From positions 9,360 through 73,359 of the forward strand of contig JBNMPS010000001.1 of NCBI GenBank assembly GCA_051277005.1: a stretch of DNA of 64,000 nucleotides, read 5' to 3'. The notes under the pieces are model-generated. The model did not search any database, was not told the origin of the DNA, and saw nothing but the letters and a program-made list of their open reading frames with translations. Of the stretch, positions 17,797 through 27,609 are shown in pieces. Origin of the DNA: Dasania sp051277005 (GTDB lineage Bacteria > Pseudomonadota > Gammaproteobacteria > Pseudomonadales > Dasaniaceae). How positions within the stretch are numbered: position 1 is the first letter of the stretch; the number at the start of each line of letters is the position of its first letter. Made by a program: the position numbers and the translations under genes.

Positions 17797-18101
17797 GGGT
17801 GATTCCAAGGCTCAATCTGTATTGATCATAGCGGCTGGTGATATCAAATAGTATACGCCATTAATGTGAGTAAAACGTTTCATGGCGGTGTTACTCGCCT
17901 AATGATGGTAGGCAAAGCCTATAGGGAGAGCCGATTTTGTTGCTGCAAATAATAAAAGAGGTGTTTAGCGGTTAATGGGGGATAAGCCTATACCGGTATG
18001 GGCACTGTATGTGAAATTTGAATGACTAAGTTCGTCTTCTCGGATGTCAACTTTTGGGGTGTGCGTTATAAGATATTATAAATTGAACAAATCACCGTAA
18101 C
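17797..18101. other. Intergenic region upstream of argE
   Basis: About 300 bases that must carry the leftward argE promoter. Arginine genes in related bacteria are controlled by ArgR, but I see no convincing ARG box. No gene, repeat or hairpin recognised apart from the terminator at its right side. Confidence 0.35.
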
Positions 18102-18130
18102 AAAAAAGGCGGCCATTTGGCCGCCTTTTT
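18102..18130 (-). terminator. Rho-independent terminator after the phosphate transporter gene
   Basis: A perfect 11-bp GC-rich stem (AAAAGGCGGCC / GGCCGCCTTTT region) with a 3-5-base loop and T/A runs at both ends, 27 bases after the leftward stop codon at 18157. It is symmetrical and could work in both directions. Confidence 0.9.
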
Positions 18131-18156
18131 GATGAATCGTTTTTTAACGTAAGGTG

Positions 18157-19443
18157 TTACGCAGAGAAAATACCTTTGAACAAGAAGAAGAATATAATCG
18201 CTAAGCCGGCACCCGCTGGCAAAGTAATAACCCAGCTCATGAATATAGTGCTGATGACGCGCAGGTTTAATGCGCCGATGCCACGAGCTAAACCTACACC
18301 TAATACCGCACCGACTAAGGTGTGGGTAGTAGAGATAGGTAAGCCTGTTGCTGAGGCGAACACAACCGTGGTGGCTGCACCAAGCTCAGCAGCAAAGCCA
18401 CGGCTTGGGGTTAGCTCGGTAATTTTTTTACCGATGGTGCCCATGACTTTGAAACCGTAAGTGGCCAAGCCGATGACAATACCGCCGCCTCCGAGTAATA
18501 AGATCCAGCCAGGTAATGCTGATTTAGCCGCAATGTCGCCGCCACTACCGATAACGCTCACAATCGCTGCTAGTGGACCAACGGCATTGGCGACGTCGTT
18601 GGAGCCGTGAGCAAAGGCCATGGCGCAAGCCGTAAATATCATCAAAACGGCAAAGAGTTTTTCAACATTGGCAAAACGATTGGCATTGGTGGGAATCGCT
18701 TCGTTTTTAACGCGGTTAAGCAAGAGCTTGCCGGCGATGGCAACCATAATACCGAGAATGATAGCGGCGGGAATGGCGTTAGCAAACTTAGAACCCAGGC
18801 CAAAATCAAGCTCAATGCCGAGATGCTTTAAGCCTTTTAGTAGGGTAACCATGGCTATCATGAAACCTACTAAGAACATATAAACCGGTACGTATTTCTT
18901 AGCGTTTTCAAAAGGGTTGCGGGTATTAAGGATGAGCTTTTGCACGCTCATAAATAAACCGAACGAAATGGTACCTGCCAGTATAGGTGAGACCACCCAG
19001 CTGGCGACGATAGAGCCCACTTTGCCCCAATTAACTGCATCAACACCGATACCGACGGCTGCAAAACCAACCAATGCACCCACAATAGAATGAGTGGTAG
19101 AAACCGGCCAGCCCATCATGCTGGCGATTAGCAACCACGTGCCAGCCGCTAGTAGGGCGGCCATCATGCCATAGACTAATAGCTCCGGTGTGCCTGCCAT
19201 CACCGCGGGGTCAATAATACCCTTGCGAATGGTGGAGGTTACTTCACCACCGGCTAAATAAGCGCCGGCAAATTCAAAGATCATCGCAATGATGATGGCT
19301 TGCTTAACGGTGAGTGCTTTAGAGCCTACAGAAGTACCCATGGCGTTAGCCACGTCGTTGGCACCTACACCCCAGGCCATAAAGAAGCCGAATACACAGG
19401 CCATAATCAAAAAGATATGGCCAGATTGAGAAATGATTTCCAT
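18157..19443 (-). CDS. Inorganic phosphate transporter, PiT family
   Basis: A 428-residue low-affinity phosphate/metal symporter with about 10-11 membrane helices. The two inverted repeats carry the family signatures GVGANDVANAMGTSVGSKALT (N-terminal, residues about 25-45) and HGSNDVANAVGPLAAI (about residue 278), plus the paired PVSTTHSIVGALVG and PISTTHTLVGAVLG loops. It lies 26 bases after the DUF47 gene on the same strand. This pairing (DUF47-pit) is conserved and usually phosphate-related. Confidence 0.95.
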   Translation of the reverse strand: MEIISQSGHIFLIMACVFGFFMAWGVGANDVANAMGTSVGSKALTVKQAIIIAMIFEFAGAYLAGGEVTSTIRKGIIDPAVMAGTPELLVYGMMAALLAAGTWLLIASMMGWPVSTTHSIVGALVGFAAVGIGVDAVNWGKVGSIVASWVVSPILAGTISFGLFMSVQKLILNTRNPFENAKKYVPVYMFLVGFMIAMVTLLKGLKHLGIELDFGLGSKFANAIPAAIILGIMVAIAGKLLLNRVKNEAIPTNANRFANVEKLFAVLMIFTACAMAFAHGSNDVANAVGPLAAIVSVIGSGGDIAAKSALPGWILLLGGGGIVIGLATYGFKVMGTIGKKITELTPSRGFAAELGAATTVVFASATGLPISTTHTLVGAVLGVGLARGIGALNLRVISTIFMSWVITLPAGAGLAIIFFFLFKGIFSA

Positions 19444-19469
19444 CGTTGTAATACCTAAAAAAGATTGGG

Positions 19470-20150
19470 TTATCGAGCGATAATAATTTGTAAGCGACTA
19501 CCCACTCTTTGGGCCCGGTCGGCAAGGTCGCCAATGGAATCGATAACCTTGTACAAAAACATCACGTCTACGGGAGGAAGATCCTTTTCTAATTTAAATA
19601 GCGCTCCGCGAATGGCAATTTCTTGCTCATCATTGCGGTGCTCTAATCGGTCTAACTCTTCAATGAGTGCTTCAACGGCGGTGATTTCACGGCCTCGAAA
19701 ACCGGTTTCAACCAACTCATCTAATTCATTAATAGCCTTAAGTGCTTGAGCCGAAGTGGTGATGGCCTCTTTAACAAATTCGCTGAAGCTGTCGGCCAGA
19801 GAGGGGGGTATGCTCATTTTCCGGCCTAGCATTAACCCGGAGATGTCTTTAGAGGCATTGGCCACCTTGTCTTGCGCCGTTAGTACTTCTAATAAATCAG
19901 AGCGTGGCACGGGTAAAAACAGGCTTTTAGGTAGGCTAATGCGAATATCGCGCTTAAGCTGATCGGCTTCACCCTCAAGCTGGGCGATGTAGCTGCGTTT
20001 TTCTATCGCCTCATCCCAGTTGTTGGCCATAGCGGCTTCTATAAAAGGTACCAGTGCTTCGGCGCACTGGTGCGCTTTGGCCATATGGTCTTGTATGGGC
20101 TGAAAGGGTGATTTGCCAAACAAATCCCCAAAAGGATTACCTCTTGCCAT
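19470..20150 (-). CDS. DUF47/TIGR00153 phosphate-transport accessory protein (PhoU-like)
   Basis: A 226-residue all-helical cytosolic protein with the DUF47 pattern: NPFGDLFGKSPFQPIQDHM at the N-terminus, LEGEADQLKRDIRISLPKSLFLPVPRSDLLEVLTAQDKVA (first part diagnostic), and a C-terminal IDSIGDLADRAQRVG. It is related in fold to PhoU and generally encoded next to pit transporters, where it is thought to regulate them. First gene of the leftward DUF47-pit operon; a candidate Pho box lies upstream. Confidence 0.92.
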   Translation of the reverse strand: MARGNPFGDLFGKSPFQPIQDHMAKAHQCAEALVPFIEAAMANNWDEAIEKRSYIAQLEGEADQLKRDIRISLPKSLFLPVPRSDLLEVLTAQDKVANASKDISGLMLGRKMSIPPSLADSFSEFVKEAITTSAQALKAINELDELVETGFRGREITAVEALIEELDRLEHRNDEQEIAIRGALFKLEKDLPPVDVMFLYKVIDSIGDLADRAQRVGSRLQIIIAR

Positions 20151-20263
20151 TAGGTTGTCTCCATAAAAAATTGCGCCAATTATAGGGCTTAGTTTCGTGC
20201 ATAGCTACAGGGCGAGATATTGTTACTATCACCCAGTAGCCTTGGTTGATAAAGATGCACTGT

Positions 20264-20281
20264 ATTACATATATATGACAG
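20264..20281 (-). promoter_or_regulatory. Candidate PhoB binding site (Pho box) upstream of DUF47-pit
   Basis: Read on the minus strand the site is CTGTCAT-ATAT-ATGTAAT: two heptads separated by 4 bases, matching the E. coli CTGTCAT direct-repeat consensus at 7 of 7 and 5 of 7 positions. It lies 114 bases before the DUF47 start. A separate inverted repeat, CACCCAGTA at 20230-20238 and TACTGGGTG at 20317-20325, surrounds it. Confidence 0.4.
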
Positions 20282-20453
20282 TTTTGTTACGGCGTGTCAT
20301 AAAGATAATGACAGCTTACTGGGTGCTGTTTCCGCTGAGTATGGGGCAAAAAATGCCAGTAGCGCTGCCGTAGTCCATAATAAGCAGTTATAGTACGTTC
20401 AGATGACACTTCTTAACCATTCGACCTCAATAATAAAAGAACAAGGAAATGCT

Positions 20454-22229
20454 ATGCAGGCCAAGGCATTTAAAGCCGAACAGCCCATACAATTAGGGGG
20501 CATCGTCGCAGATTTACAAGCAGGCGGTGTGATCTTGCCTGCCGTGGCACAGCAGCTATTATCGGCAACTCGCAGCCAAGAGCAGGCGGTGATGCATCCG
20601 TTTAGCTTTATTGTTAGTCAAAAGATTCTAGCTGGTGATCACAAACCCATTAATATGGAGTGTTTGTTGAGCTGGCTGGGTGAGCAGTGTCAGCAGTCCT
20701 TCTTTAATATCGATCCCTTGAAAGTGAACGTGCCGGCAGTGACTGAAGTGATGTCATACCAGTTTGCTCAGCGACATAGCATCTTGGCGGTAGACGTGAG
20801 CCGTGAAGAGGTCGTTATAGCCACGGCCGAGCCTTACATAAAAACATGGGAGGCAGATTTAGAGCATGTATTACGCCGCCCCATTCGTAGAGTCTTGGTA
20901 GATCCAGAAGCCTTGAAGCGCTATACCGTTGAATTTTATAGCCTAGCAAAATCAGTGCAGGGGGCCAGTGCCGGTCACTTGGCCTCTAGTGCGGGTATTG
21001 GCAACTTGGAGCAAATGGTAGAGCTGGGTGAATTAAAAGACCCGGACGCCAACGATCAACACATTGTTAATATTGTCGATTGGTTATTTCAATACGCATT
21101 CGACCAGCGCGCTAGTGATATTCATATAGAGCCTCGCCGTGATATTGCCCATGTGCGCTTTCGTATAGATGGCGTGTTATACAACGTTTATGAATTCCCC
21201 GCTCAAGTAGGAATGGCGGTTACTAGCCGCTTAAAAATCCTTGGACGTTTAAATGTGGCAGAAAAACGTAAGCCACAAGATGGTCGTATTAAAACTAAAA
21301 CCCCCGATGGATCCGAGGTGGAATTACGTTTATCAACACTCCCAACCGCCTTTGGCGAAAAAATGGTCATGCGGATTTTTGATCCTGAAGTGTTGTTGCG
21401 TACTTTCGATGAGCTGGGTTTGGCCGATGAAGATTATCGGCGCTGGCAGGCTATGATAGAAAAGCCCAACGGCATTGTATTGGTGACTGGCCCCACCGGT
21501 TCCGGTAAAACGACCACCCTTTATTCCAGCTTAAAAAAGTTAGCCACCTCAGAAGTGAACGTGTGCTCTATCGAAGACCCCATCGAAATGGTGGAAGAGC
21601 GCTTTAACCAAATGCAGGTGCAGCACAATATTGATTTGGATTTTGCCCGCGGTATACGCGCCCTCATGCGACAAGATCCAGACATCATTATGATTGGTGA
21701 AATCCGTGATTTAGAAACCGCAGAGATGGCAATACAAGCAGCCCTAACCGGTCACTTGGTATTATCGACGCTACACACCAACGATGCTCCCAGTGCCTTC
21801 ACTCGGTTGTTAGAATTGGGGGTGCCGGCCTATTTATTAAAAGCCACCGTGCTGGGTGTAATGGCACAGCGCTTAGTAAGAACCTTATGCCCGCATTGCA
21901 AAGTAGTCGATGACATCGACGAAAAAGCCTGGCAGCAATTAACCGCGCCCTGGAAAGCGGCCACCCCTAAAAAAATCTATAAACCCGTGGGCTGCTTAGA
22001 ATGCAGAAATACCGGTTACATGGGTAGGCAGGGTGTTTATGAAATACTGCCGTTATCAGAATCCGTACAGGATTTATTAGACGGTGAGGTAAGTATTAGA
22101 AATATCCGCAACCAGGGCATCAAAGAAGGGATGCACACCTTGCGATTATCCGGTGCCCAAAAAGTGGCTGCCGGTAATACCACCATTGCCGAAGTGATGC
22201 GGGTGGCACCGCCGCCGCAGGATAAGTGA
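20454..22229 (+). CDS. Stand-alone GspE/PilB-family secretion ATPase
   Basis: About 591 residues. The N-terminal part is a GspE-II-like domain; the C-terminal part is the hexameric motor with Walker A GPTGSGKTTT, the Asp box (IEDP), Walker B RALMRQDPDIIMIGEIRD and the His box (LTGHLVLSTLHTND). A zinc-binding CPHC...CLEC pair follows. It energises type II secretion or type IV pilus assembly machines, but no other machine gene is adjacent; the full gsp operon with its own GspE lies 19 kb away. The start at 20454 has AAGGAA at a good distance; an ATG at 20403 is also possible. Confidence 0.85.
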   Translation: MQAKAFKAEQPIQLGGIVADLQAGGVILPAVAQQLLSATRSQEQAVMHPFSFIVSQKILAGDHKPINMECLLSWLGEQCQQSFFNIDPLKVNVPAVTEVMSYQFAQRHSILAVDVSREEVVIATAEPYIKTWEADLEHVLRRPIRRVLVDPEALKRYTVEFYSLAKSVQGASAGHLASSAGIGNLEQMVELGELKDPDANDQHIVNIVDWLFQYAFDQRASDIHIEPRRDIAHVRFRIDGVLYNVYEFPAQVGMAVTSRLKILGRLNVAEKRKPQDGRIKTKTPDGSEVELRLSTLPTAFGEKMVMRIFDPEVLLRTFDELGLADEDYRRWQAMIEKPNGIVLVTGPTGSGKTTTLYSSLKKLATSEVNVCSIEDPIEMVEERFNQMQVQHNIDLDFARGIRALMRQDPDIIMIGEIRDLETAEMAIQAALTGHLVLSTLHTNDAPSAFTRLLELGVPAYLLKATVLGVMAQRLVRTLCPHCKVVDDIDEKAWQQLTAPWKAATPKKIYKPVGCLECRNTGYMGRQGVYEILPLSESVQDLLDGEVSIRNIRNQGIKEGMHTLRLSGAQKVAAGNTTIAEVMRVAPPPQDK

Positions 22230-22263
22230 TTTTAGCTGCAAGTTACGCGCCCCACTTTCTGAT

Positions 22264-22428
22264 TGTCACTCCAGCGAAAGCCGGATTCTAGAGGCTTGCG
22301 GAGCGCAATTATTTAGTAAAATTTCGTATATAAATGAAATGCTGCTTTTTAATAAATGTAAAAATTTCAGCTTAGATTAAGTGGCTACCCCAGCTTGCTG
22401 GATGCCGGGTCGTGGCCCGGCAAGACGC
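22264..22428. repeat. REP-like composite element upstream of glnE
   Basis: Left half (22264-22300) belongs to the CTCCAGCGAAAGCCGGATTC type followed by TAGAGGCTTGCGG. Right half (22398-22428) is CTGGATGCCGGG-loop-CCCGGCAAGAC. The two palindromes face each other across about 100 bases, the same layout as the 122-bp units at 58.4 and 61.5 kb but diverged. Confidence 0.75.
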
Positions 22429-22499
22429 TGTAATAATTATTCCGGACTGTCGTGCGCCTGCTCGGGAATAGCTCCATTTAACAAAAAAGAGTCATAATC

Positions 22500-25484
22500 T
22501 TGAATCCACAAGATACCCAAACAAAAATACTTCCCCCTCAGCTACAAACAGTTTTTGATAAAAGACTGCAATACTTCAATGACCGCAACCCCGATTACAG
22601 TGCTTGGCTGCAAGTAGAGCTTGTCGACAGTCACTTCGCGCAACAACTCCAAACCATATGGACTTGTAGTCCCTTTGCCTTTGAGCAGTGTCAGCGAAAA
22701 CCTGAAGACTTCAAAGATTTTATTGCGCAGGACGGAGCATTAACAGTCCACACTGCCGAATCAATGCGCCAGGCGCTCAGCGAAAAGCTTGCGGATATTG
22801 ACGATAAAGAACAATTTGATAGTGTCTTGCGGAAATTTCGTAATCAGCAAATGCTGCGTATTATTTGGCGAGACTTTAATCGCGTGGCGGATATGGTAGA
22901 GACAACCGCCAATGTGAGTTACTTGGCGGATGCATGCATCCAGCTTACCGTGTCGTTTCACCATCAGGCCTTAGTGAAAAGTTATGGCGAACCCAGCGCG
23001 TTAATTGATGGCGAGCAAGTGCCGCAGCAGTTATTGGTTTTAGGTATGGGTAAGCTAGGGGCCTATGAGCTAAACCTCTCTTCAGATATTGATTTGATAT
23101 TTTGCTTTCCTGATTCCGGTGAAACTATAGGCGAAAAACGCTCTTTAGATAACCACACTTTTTTTAGCCGATTAGGTCAGCGCATCATTCAAAGTATTGA
23201 TGCCTTGACCGACGATGGTTTTGTATTTCGTGTGGATATGCGTTTGCGTCCCTATGGTGATAGCGGGCCCTTGGTGCAAAGTTTTTCTGCCATGGAACAG
23301 TACTATCAAGAGCAGGGTCGGGACTGGGAACGCTACGCCATGATTAAGGCGCGTGTCGCCGCCGGACCTGCTGCTGATGCGCGCAGGTTAATCGAGATGT
23401 TACGGCCGTTTACCTATCGCAAATATATCGATTTCACGGCCATCGACTCTTTGCGCGCCATGAAAAAAATGATCCAGCAAGAGTTGCTGCGCAGGCAGTT
23501 GTCGGGTGATATTAAGTTGGGTGCTGGTGGCATTCGTGAAGTTGAATTTATCGTGCAAAGCTTTCAGTTGATTCGCGGAGGGCGAGAGCTAGAGCTGCAG
23601 GAGCGTTCTTTGTTGGCGGTGCTCAATAGTTTACTCGTCAGCGAATATTTACCCGCGCAAGTGGTGACAGAGTTGCGGGAAGCGTATTTCTTTTTGCGCA
23701 ATACCGAGCATGCTATTCAGGGCTATCAAGATAAACAAACGCAGCAGTTGCCCATGGATGATCTGCCGCGGCGGGCCATTGCGTATAGCATGGGGTTTGG
23801 TACTTGGGTTGATTTTGATTTGGTTTTAAAAAATCATCGCGATAATGTGATGAAACGTTTCTCGGAGGTGATTAGTGATGCCCCTGAGGATGAGCAGCAG
23901 CGCAGCGCTGAGTTGCGTTGGCAGGGGCTTTGGCTCGATGAACAAACGTTACAAGAAATGCAATCAGTGTTAGAGCGGGGCGGCCATGAGCAGGCCAAAA
24001 TAATTGCCGAGCGAATGATTCGGTTTAAGCAGAGTCAGCAAGTCGCAAGAATGCCCGCTTCAGGTCGAGATCGTTTAAATCAATTTATGCCGTTGCTAAT
24101 TCAAGCGGTAACCCATAGCGAGCAGGCTTCACAAACGCTATTGCGAATCTTCCCTTTTGTTGAGTCAGTGCTACGCCGCACGGCTTATTTGGTTTTATTG
24201 GTAGAAAACCAAGGTGCAATGAAAGAGTTAGTCAACTTATGTGCTGCCAGCCCTTGGATATCGACCCAATTGGCAAGGCATCCGGTGTTGCTAGATGAGT
24301 TGCTTAATGCCAGTAGTCTTTATCACGCACCCAATAAAACCGAACTGCAGGATGACCTTAAACAGCAAGTTTTGCGCCTGCCATTAAACGATTTAGAGGC
24401 GCATATGGAAACGCTGCGTTATTTTCGTTTGGCTCATCTATTAAAAGTGGCAGCGTGCGAAGTGTCGGGCCGGTTACCATTAATGACGGTGAGTGATTAC
24501 CTGAGCTGGCTTGCCGAGGTGATTTTAGAGCATGTGATGGCGGTGGCCTGGCATAACTTAGAGGAGCGTCACGGTAGTCCGCAGCAATCTGAGGGGGTGC
24601 CCTGTGAACGGCGCTTTATCGTGGTGGGTTATGGCAAATTAGGCGGCTTAGAGCTGGGGCATGGTTCTGATCTGGATCTGGTTTTTATCCATGATGTGCC
24701 CAGCCAGCAAATAACCAACGGCGCGCGCCCCATCGACAACAGTATGTTTATGACTCGTTTGGGTCAGCGCATGATTCACATTTTAACGACCCAAACTCCG
24801 CTGGGTGCGCTCTATGATACCGATATGCGCTTAAGGCCCTCCGGAGATTCAGGTATGTTGACTACCTCCCTGCAAGCCTATGAGCATTATATGAAGGGAG
24901 AAGCTTGGGTATGGGAGCATCAAGCTGTGGTGCGGGCTAGAGTGGTGGCAGGCCATAAGCAATTAGCAAAAGATTTTGAGCGGGTGCGAGAATCGATCTT
25001 AGCCACCGAACGCGATGAGGCAGAGTTACAGCGTGAAGTAACCGCTATGCGGAAGAAAATGCGCGATCATTTATTATCCAAAGTGACGGATAAGGCAGGC
25101 GAGCCCAAAGCAGAGCAAATATTTCCTATTAAACAGGGCTTGGGTGGTATCGTAGACATCGAATTTATGGTGCAATACGCCGTTTTAGCTTGGTCACATA
25201 AATACTCAGCGTTAACCGCCTTCACAGATAATATTCGTATTTTGGAGTCGCTTCAAAATGAGGGCTTATTTACTGAGTTAGAGGTTGCTGCGCTTATCGA
25301 CGCTTATAAAGAGTACCGCTCACTAGCGCACAAATTAAGCTTGCAAGAGCAGGCGGTAGAAGTGCCTGTCGAGGCTGTATCAGTGCATAAACAGGCGGTA
25401 CGGCAAAAGTGGCTGCAGCTATTTGGTGGTGAGCCGGAGGCTGAATCTTCGAGTAAAGTCGAAGATTCACTGAGTAAAAAGTAA
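22500..25484 (+). CDS. glnE: Bifunctional glutamine synthetase adenylyltransferase/deadenylylase GlnE
   Basis: A 994-residue enzyme that adds and removes AMP on glutamine synthetase in response to PII and glutamine. Both nucleotidyltransferase domains are intact: GMGKLGAYELNLSSDIDLIF near residue 182 (deadenylylation) and GYGKLGGLELGHGSDLDLVF near residue 706 (adenylylation). The start codon is TTG. The last 15 or so residues are an acidic/Ser-rich tail beyond the usual end. It is 66 bases upstream of ilvE. Functionally it links to the two PII genes at 6.0 and 7.8 kb. Confidence 0.96.
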   Translation: MNPQDTQTKILPPQLQTVFDKRLQYFNDRNPDYSAWLQVELVDSHFAQQLQTIWTCSPFAFEQCQRKPEDFKDFIAQDGALTVHTAESMRQALSEKLADIDDKEQFDSVLRKFRNQQMLRIIWRDFNRVADMVETTANVSYLADACIQLTVSFHHQALVKSYGEPSALIDGEQVPQQLLVLGMGKLGAYELNLSSDIDLIFCFPDSGETIGEKRSLDNHTFFSRLGQRIIQSIDALTDDGFVFRVDMRLRPYGDSGPLVQSFSAMEQYYQEQGRDWERYAMIKARVAAGPAADARRLIEMLRPFTYRKYIDFTAIDSLRAMKKMIQQELLRRQLSGDIKLGAGGIREVEFIVQSFQLIRGGRELELQERSLLAVLNSLLVSEYLPAQVVTELREAYFFLRNTEHAIQGYQDKQTQQLPMDDLPRRAIAYSMGFGTWVDFDLVLKNHRDNVMKRFSEVISDAPEDEQQRSAELRWQGLWLDEQTLQEMQSVLERGGHEQAKIIAERMIRFKQSQQVARMPASGRDRLNQFMPLLIQAVTHSEQASQTLLRIFPFVESVLRRTAYLVLLVENQGAMKELVNLCAASPWISTQLARHPVLLDELLNASSLYHAPNKTELQDDLKQQVLRLPLNDLEAHMETLRYFRLAHLLKVAACEVSGRLPLMTVSDYLSWLAEVILEHVMAVAWHNLEERHGSPQQSEGVPCERRFIVVGYGKLGGLELGHGSDLDLVFIHDVPSQQITNGARPIDNSMFMTRLGQRMIHILTTQTPLGALYDTDMRLRPSGDSGMLTTSLQAYEHYMKGEAWVWEHQAVVRARVVAGHKQLAKDFERVRESILATERDEAELQREVTAMRKKMRDHLLSKVTDKAGEPKAEQIFPIKQGLGGIVDIEFMVQYAVLAWSHKYSALTAFTDNIRILESLQNEGLFTELEVAALIDAYKEYRSLAHKLSLQEQAVEVPVEAVSVHKQAVRQKWLQLFGGEPEAESSSKVEDSLSKK

Positions 25485-25550
25485 TGCGACGAAAGTAACG
25501 TAGAACCAAGTAAACCCAATCAAAACTAGTAAATAGCTTAGGAGTAAATT

Positions 25551-26477
25551 ATGTCAATGGCCGATCGTGATGGTCTAATTTGGTTGGATGGCGAAATGGT
25601 GCCTTGGCGCGAAGCCAAAGTGCACGTGTTAACCCACACCTTGCACTATGGCTTGGGTGTATTTGAGGGCGTGCGCGCCTATAACACCGAGAGTGATGGC
25701 ACCTCTATTTTTCGTTTGCAGGAGCACACCGATAGGCTGTTTCGCTCTGCGCATATTCTCAGCATGCAAATGCCTTTTGATAAAGAAACGCTTAACGAAG
25801 CGCAAAAGGCTGTGGTACGCGAAAACAATTTAGACGAGGCATATTTGCGGCCCATGTGTTTTTACGGTTCAGAAGGGATGGGCTTGCGTGCCGATAACCT
25901 AAAAACGCACGTTATGGTTGCCGCTTGGGAGTGGCCTTCTTATATGTCACCCGAGGCGAAAGAGCTGGGCATTAAAGTGCGCACGTCTTCTTACACCCGT
26001 CATCACGTTAACATCACTATGTGTAAAGCTAAGGCTAACGGCAACTACATAAACTCCATGTTGGCGTTAAAAGAAGCGTTAGATTGCGGTTGCGAAGAAG
26101 CGTTGCTGCTCGATAACGAAGGTTATGTGGCTGAAGGTAGTGGCGAGAATTTTTTCCTTATCTATAAAGATACTATCTACACACCAGAGCTAACTAGCTG
26201 CTTAGACGGCATCACCCGCGGTACCATTTTTGAGTTGGCGGCTGAGTTGGGTTATACCATTCGCGAAAAACGCATTACTCGCGATGAAGTTTATGTTGCC
26301 GACGAAGCTTTCTTCACCGGTACGGCGGCTGAAGTATTGCCCATCCGTGAACTGGATGGCCGTGTTATTGGCAGTGGTAAGCGTGGCCCAATTACCGAAA
26401 AACTACAGGCTATGTATTTTGATTCGGTTAAAGGTCGCAGACCTCAAAACCGTGATTGGTTAACACCGGTTGCTTAA
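25551..26477 (+). CDS. ilvE: Branched-chain amino acid aminotransferase IlvE
   Basis: A 308-residue class IV PLP aminotransferase that performs the last step of leucine, isoleucine and valine synthesis. The N-terminus (MADRDGLIWLDGEMVPW), HYGLGVFEGVRAY, the PLP Lys region (CKAKANGNYINSMLAL) and EGSGENFFLI with the cofactor-binding loop are complete. A clear AGGAG ribosome binding site precedes ATG. The order glnE-ilvE-waaF is the conserved Pseudomonas order. Confidence 0.96.
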   Translation: MSMADRDGLIWLDGEMVPWREAKVHVLTHTLHYGLGVFEGVRAYNTESDGTSIFRLQEHTDRLFRSAHILSMQMPFDKETLNEAQKAVVRENNLDEAYLRPMCFYGSEGMGLRADNLKTHVMVAAWEWPSYMSPEAKELGIKVRTSSYTRHHVNITMCKAKANGNYINSMLALKEALDCGCEEALLLDNEGYVAEGSGENFFLIYKDTIYTPELTSCLDGITRGTIFELAAELGYTIREKRITRDEVYVADEAFFTGTAAEVLPIRELDGRVIGSGKRGPITEKLQAMYFDSVKGRRPQNRDWLTPVA

Positions 26478-26490
26478 ATGATCGACCATT

Positions 26491-26521
26491 ATTCCGGCAG
26501 TGTTTTAGCCGGAACCCAGAG
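26491..26521. repeat. Single REP-like palindrome between ilvE and waaF
   Basis: ATTCCGGC at 26491 pairs with GCCGGAAC about 15 bases later, followed by the CCAGAG tail common to this repeat family in the window. It is a diverged solitary copy in an 89-base spacer. Confidence 0.6.
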
Positions 26522-26566
26522 TGTTGCGTGCTAAATCATGACGCTGAGATAGACATAAAGTATCCT

Positions 26567-27601
26567 ATGGCAAACAGCTTCAAGAAAATCCTAATCGTTG
26601 GCCCTTCCTGGGTTGGTGACATGGTGATGGCGCAATCCCTCTTTATTGCCCTCAGGCAAAAACATCCTAATTGCATTATTGATGTGTTGGCGCTTGAGTG
26701 GAGCCTGCCTATTCTTGAGCGTATGCCAGAAGTCCGCCGTGGCATTGTCATGCCTATTGGGCATGGCAAGCTAGCGCTAGGGTTACGGCAGCGCTTAGGG
26801 CAATCACTAGAGAGTGAGCAATACGACCAAGCCATCGTGTTACCCAATTCCATTAAGTCAGCGTTGATTCCCTTTTTTGCTGGTATTCCAGAGCGTACGG
26901 GCTGGCGTGGCGAGATGCGCTATTTTTTACTTAACGACATCCGCCTACTCAGTAAAAAACGTTATCCCTTAATGGTACAGCGATTTTTGGCTTTGGCGCA
27001 TAAGCCGGGCGCTGAATTACCCGCTGAGTTACCAAAACCCGCTTTACAGGTGAATCAGCAAAACGCCAAAGCGGTACTGCAAAAATTTGCATTGGGCGAT
27101 AAGCCCTTCTTGGCGCTGTGCCCCGGCGCAGAATTTGGTCCCGCCAAGCAGTGGCCTGCTAAACACTATGCGGCGGTCGCAGAAGACTATATCACCCGTG
27201 GCTGGCAAGTGGCCTTGTTTGGTTCTACTAACGATCAGCCAGTGGGGCAAGATATTCGTGGGCAGCTTAGTGCCGACGCTCAGCTTCAGTGTTTTAGCTT
27301 AGCGGGTGAAACCACGTTAGAAGAAGCGGTAGATGTGTTGTCGCAGGCATCGGCTGTGGTCAGTAATGATTCAGGCCTAATGCACATTGCCGCCGCATTA
27401 GGTAGGCCGATGGCGGTGGTTTACGGATCAACTTCGCCTAAGTTTACACCACCACTCAGTGATAATGTTAAAGTTGAGCAGCTTGAAGTTGATTGTGGAC
27501 CGTGTTTTAAGCGTGAATGCCCGCAGGGGCATTTAAAGTGTTTACAAAATTTAGAAGCGAGCCGAGTAATAAAATCACTGGACAGCTTATTAGATAATTA
27601 G
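26567..27601 (+). CDS. waaF: LPS heptosyltransferase II WaaF
   Basis: A 344-residue GT9-family transferase that adds the second heptose to the LPS inner core on the cytosolic face of the inner membrane. Signature blocks are ILIVGPSWVGDMVMAQSLF at the N-terminus, LCPGAEFGPAKQWPAKHYA in the middle and SNDSGLMHIAAALGRP near residue 260. The ATG at 26567 (MANSFKK) is chosen because the open frame upstream runs into ilvE and has no family similarity. C-terminal CFKRECPQGHLKCL is typical of WaaF. Confidence 0.95.
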   Translation: MANSFKKILIVGPSWVGDMVMAQSLFIALRQKHPNCIIDVLALEWSLPILERMPEVRRGIVMPIGHGKLALGLRQRLGQSLESEQYDQAIVLPNSIKSALIPFFAGIPERTGWRGEMRYFLLNDIRLLSKKRYPLMVQRFLALAHKPGAELPAELPKPALQVNQQNAKAVLQKFALGDKPFLALCPGAEFGPAKQWPAKHYAAVAEDYITRGWQVALFGSTNDQPVGQDIRGQLSADAQLQCFSLAGETTLEEAVDVLSQASAVVSNDSGLMHIAAALGRPMAVVYGSTSPKFTPPLSDNVKVEQLEVDCGPCFKRECPQGHLKCLQNLEASRVIKSLDSLLDN

Positions 27602-27609
27602 CCGTGTTT

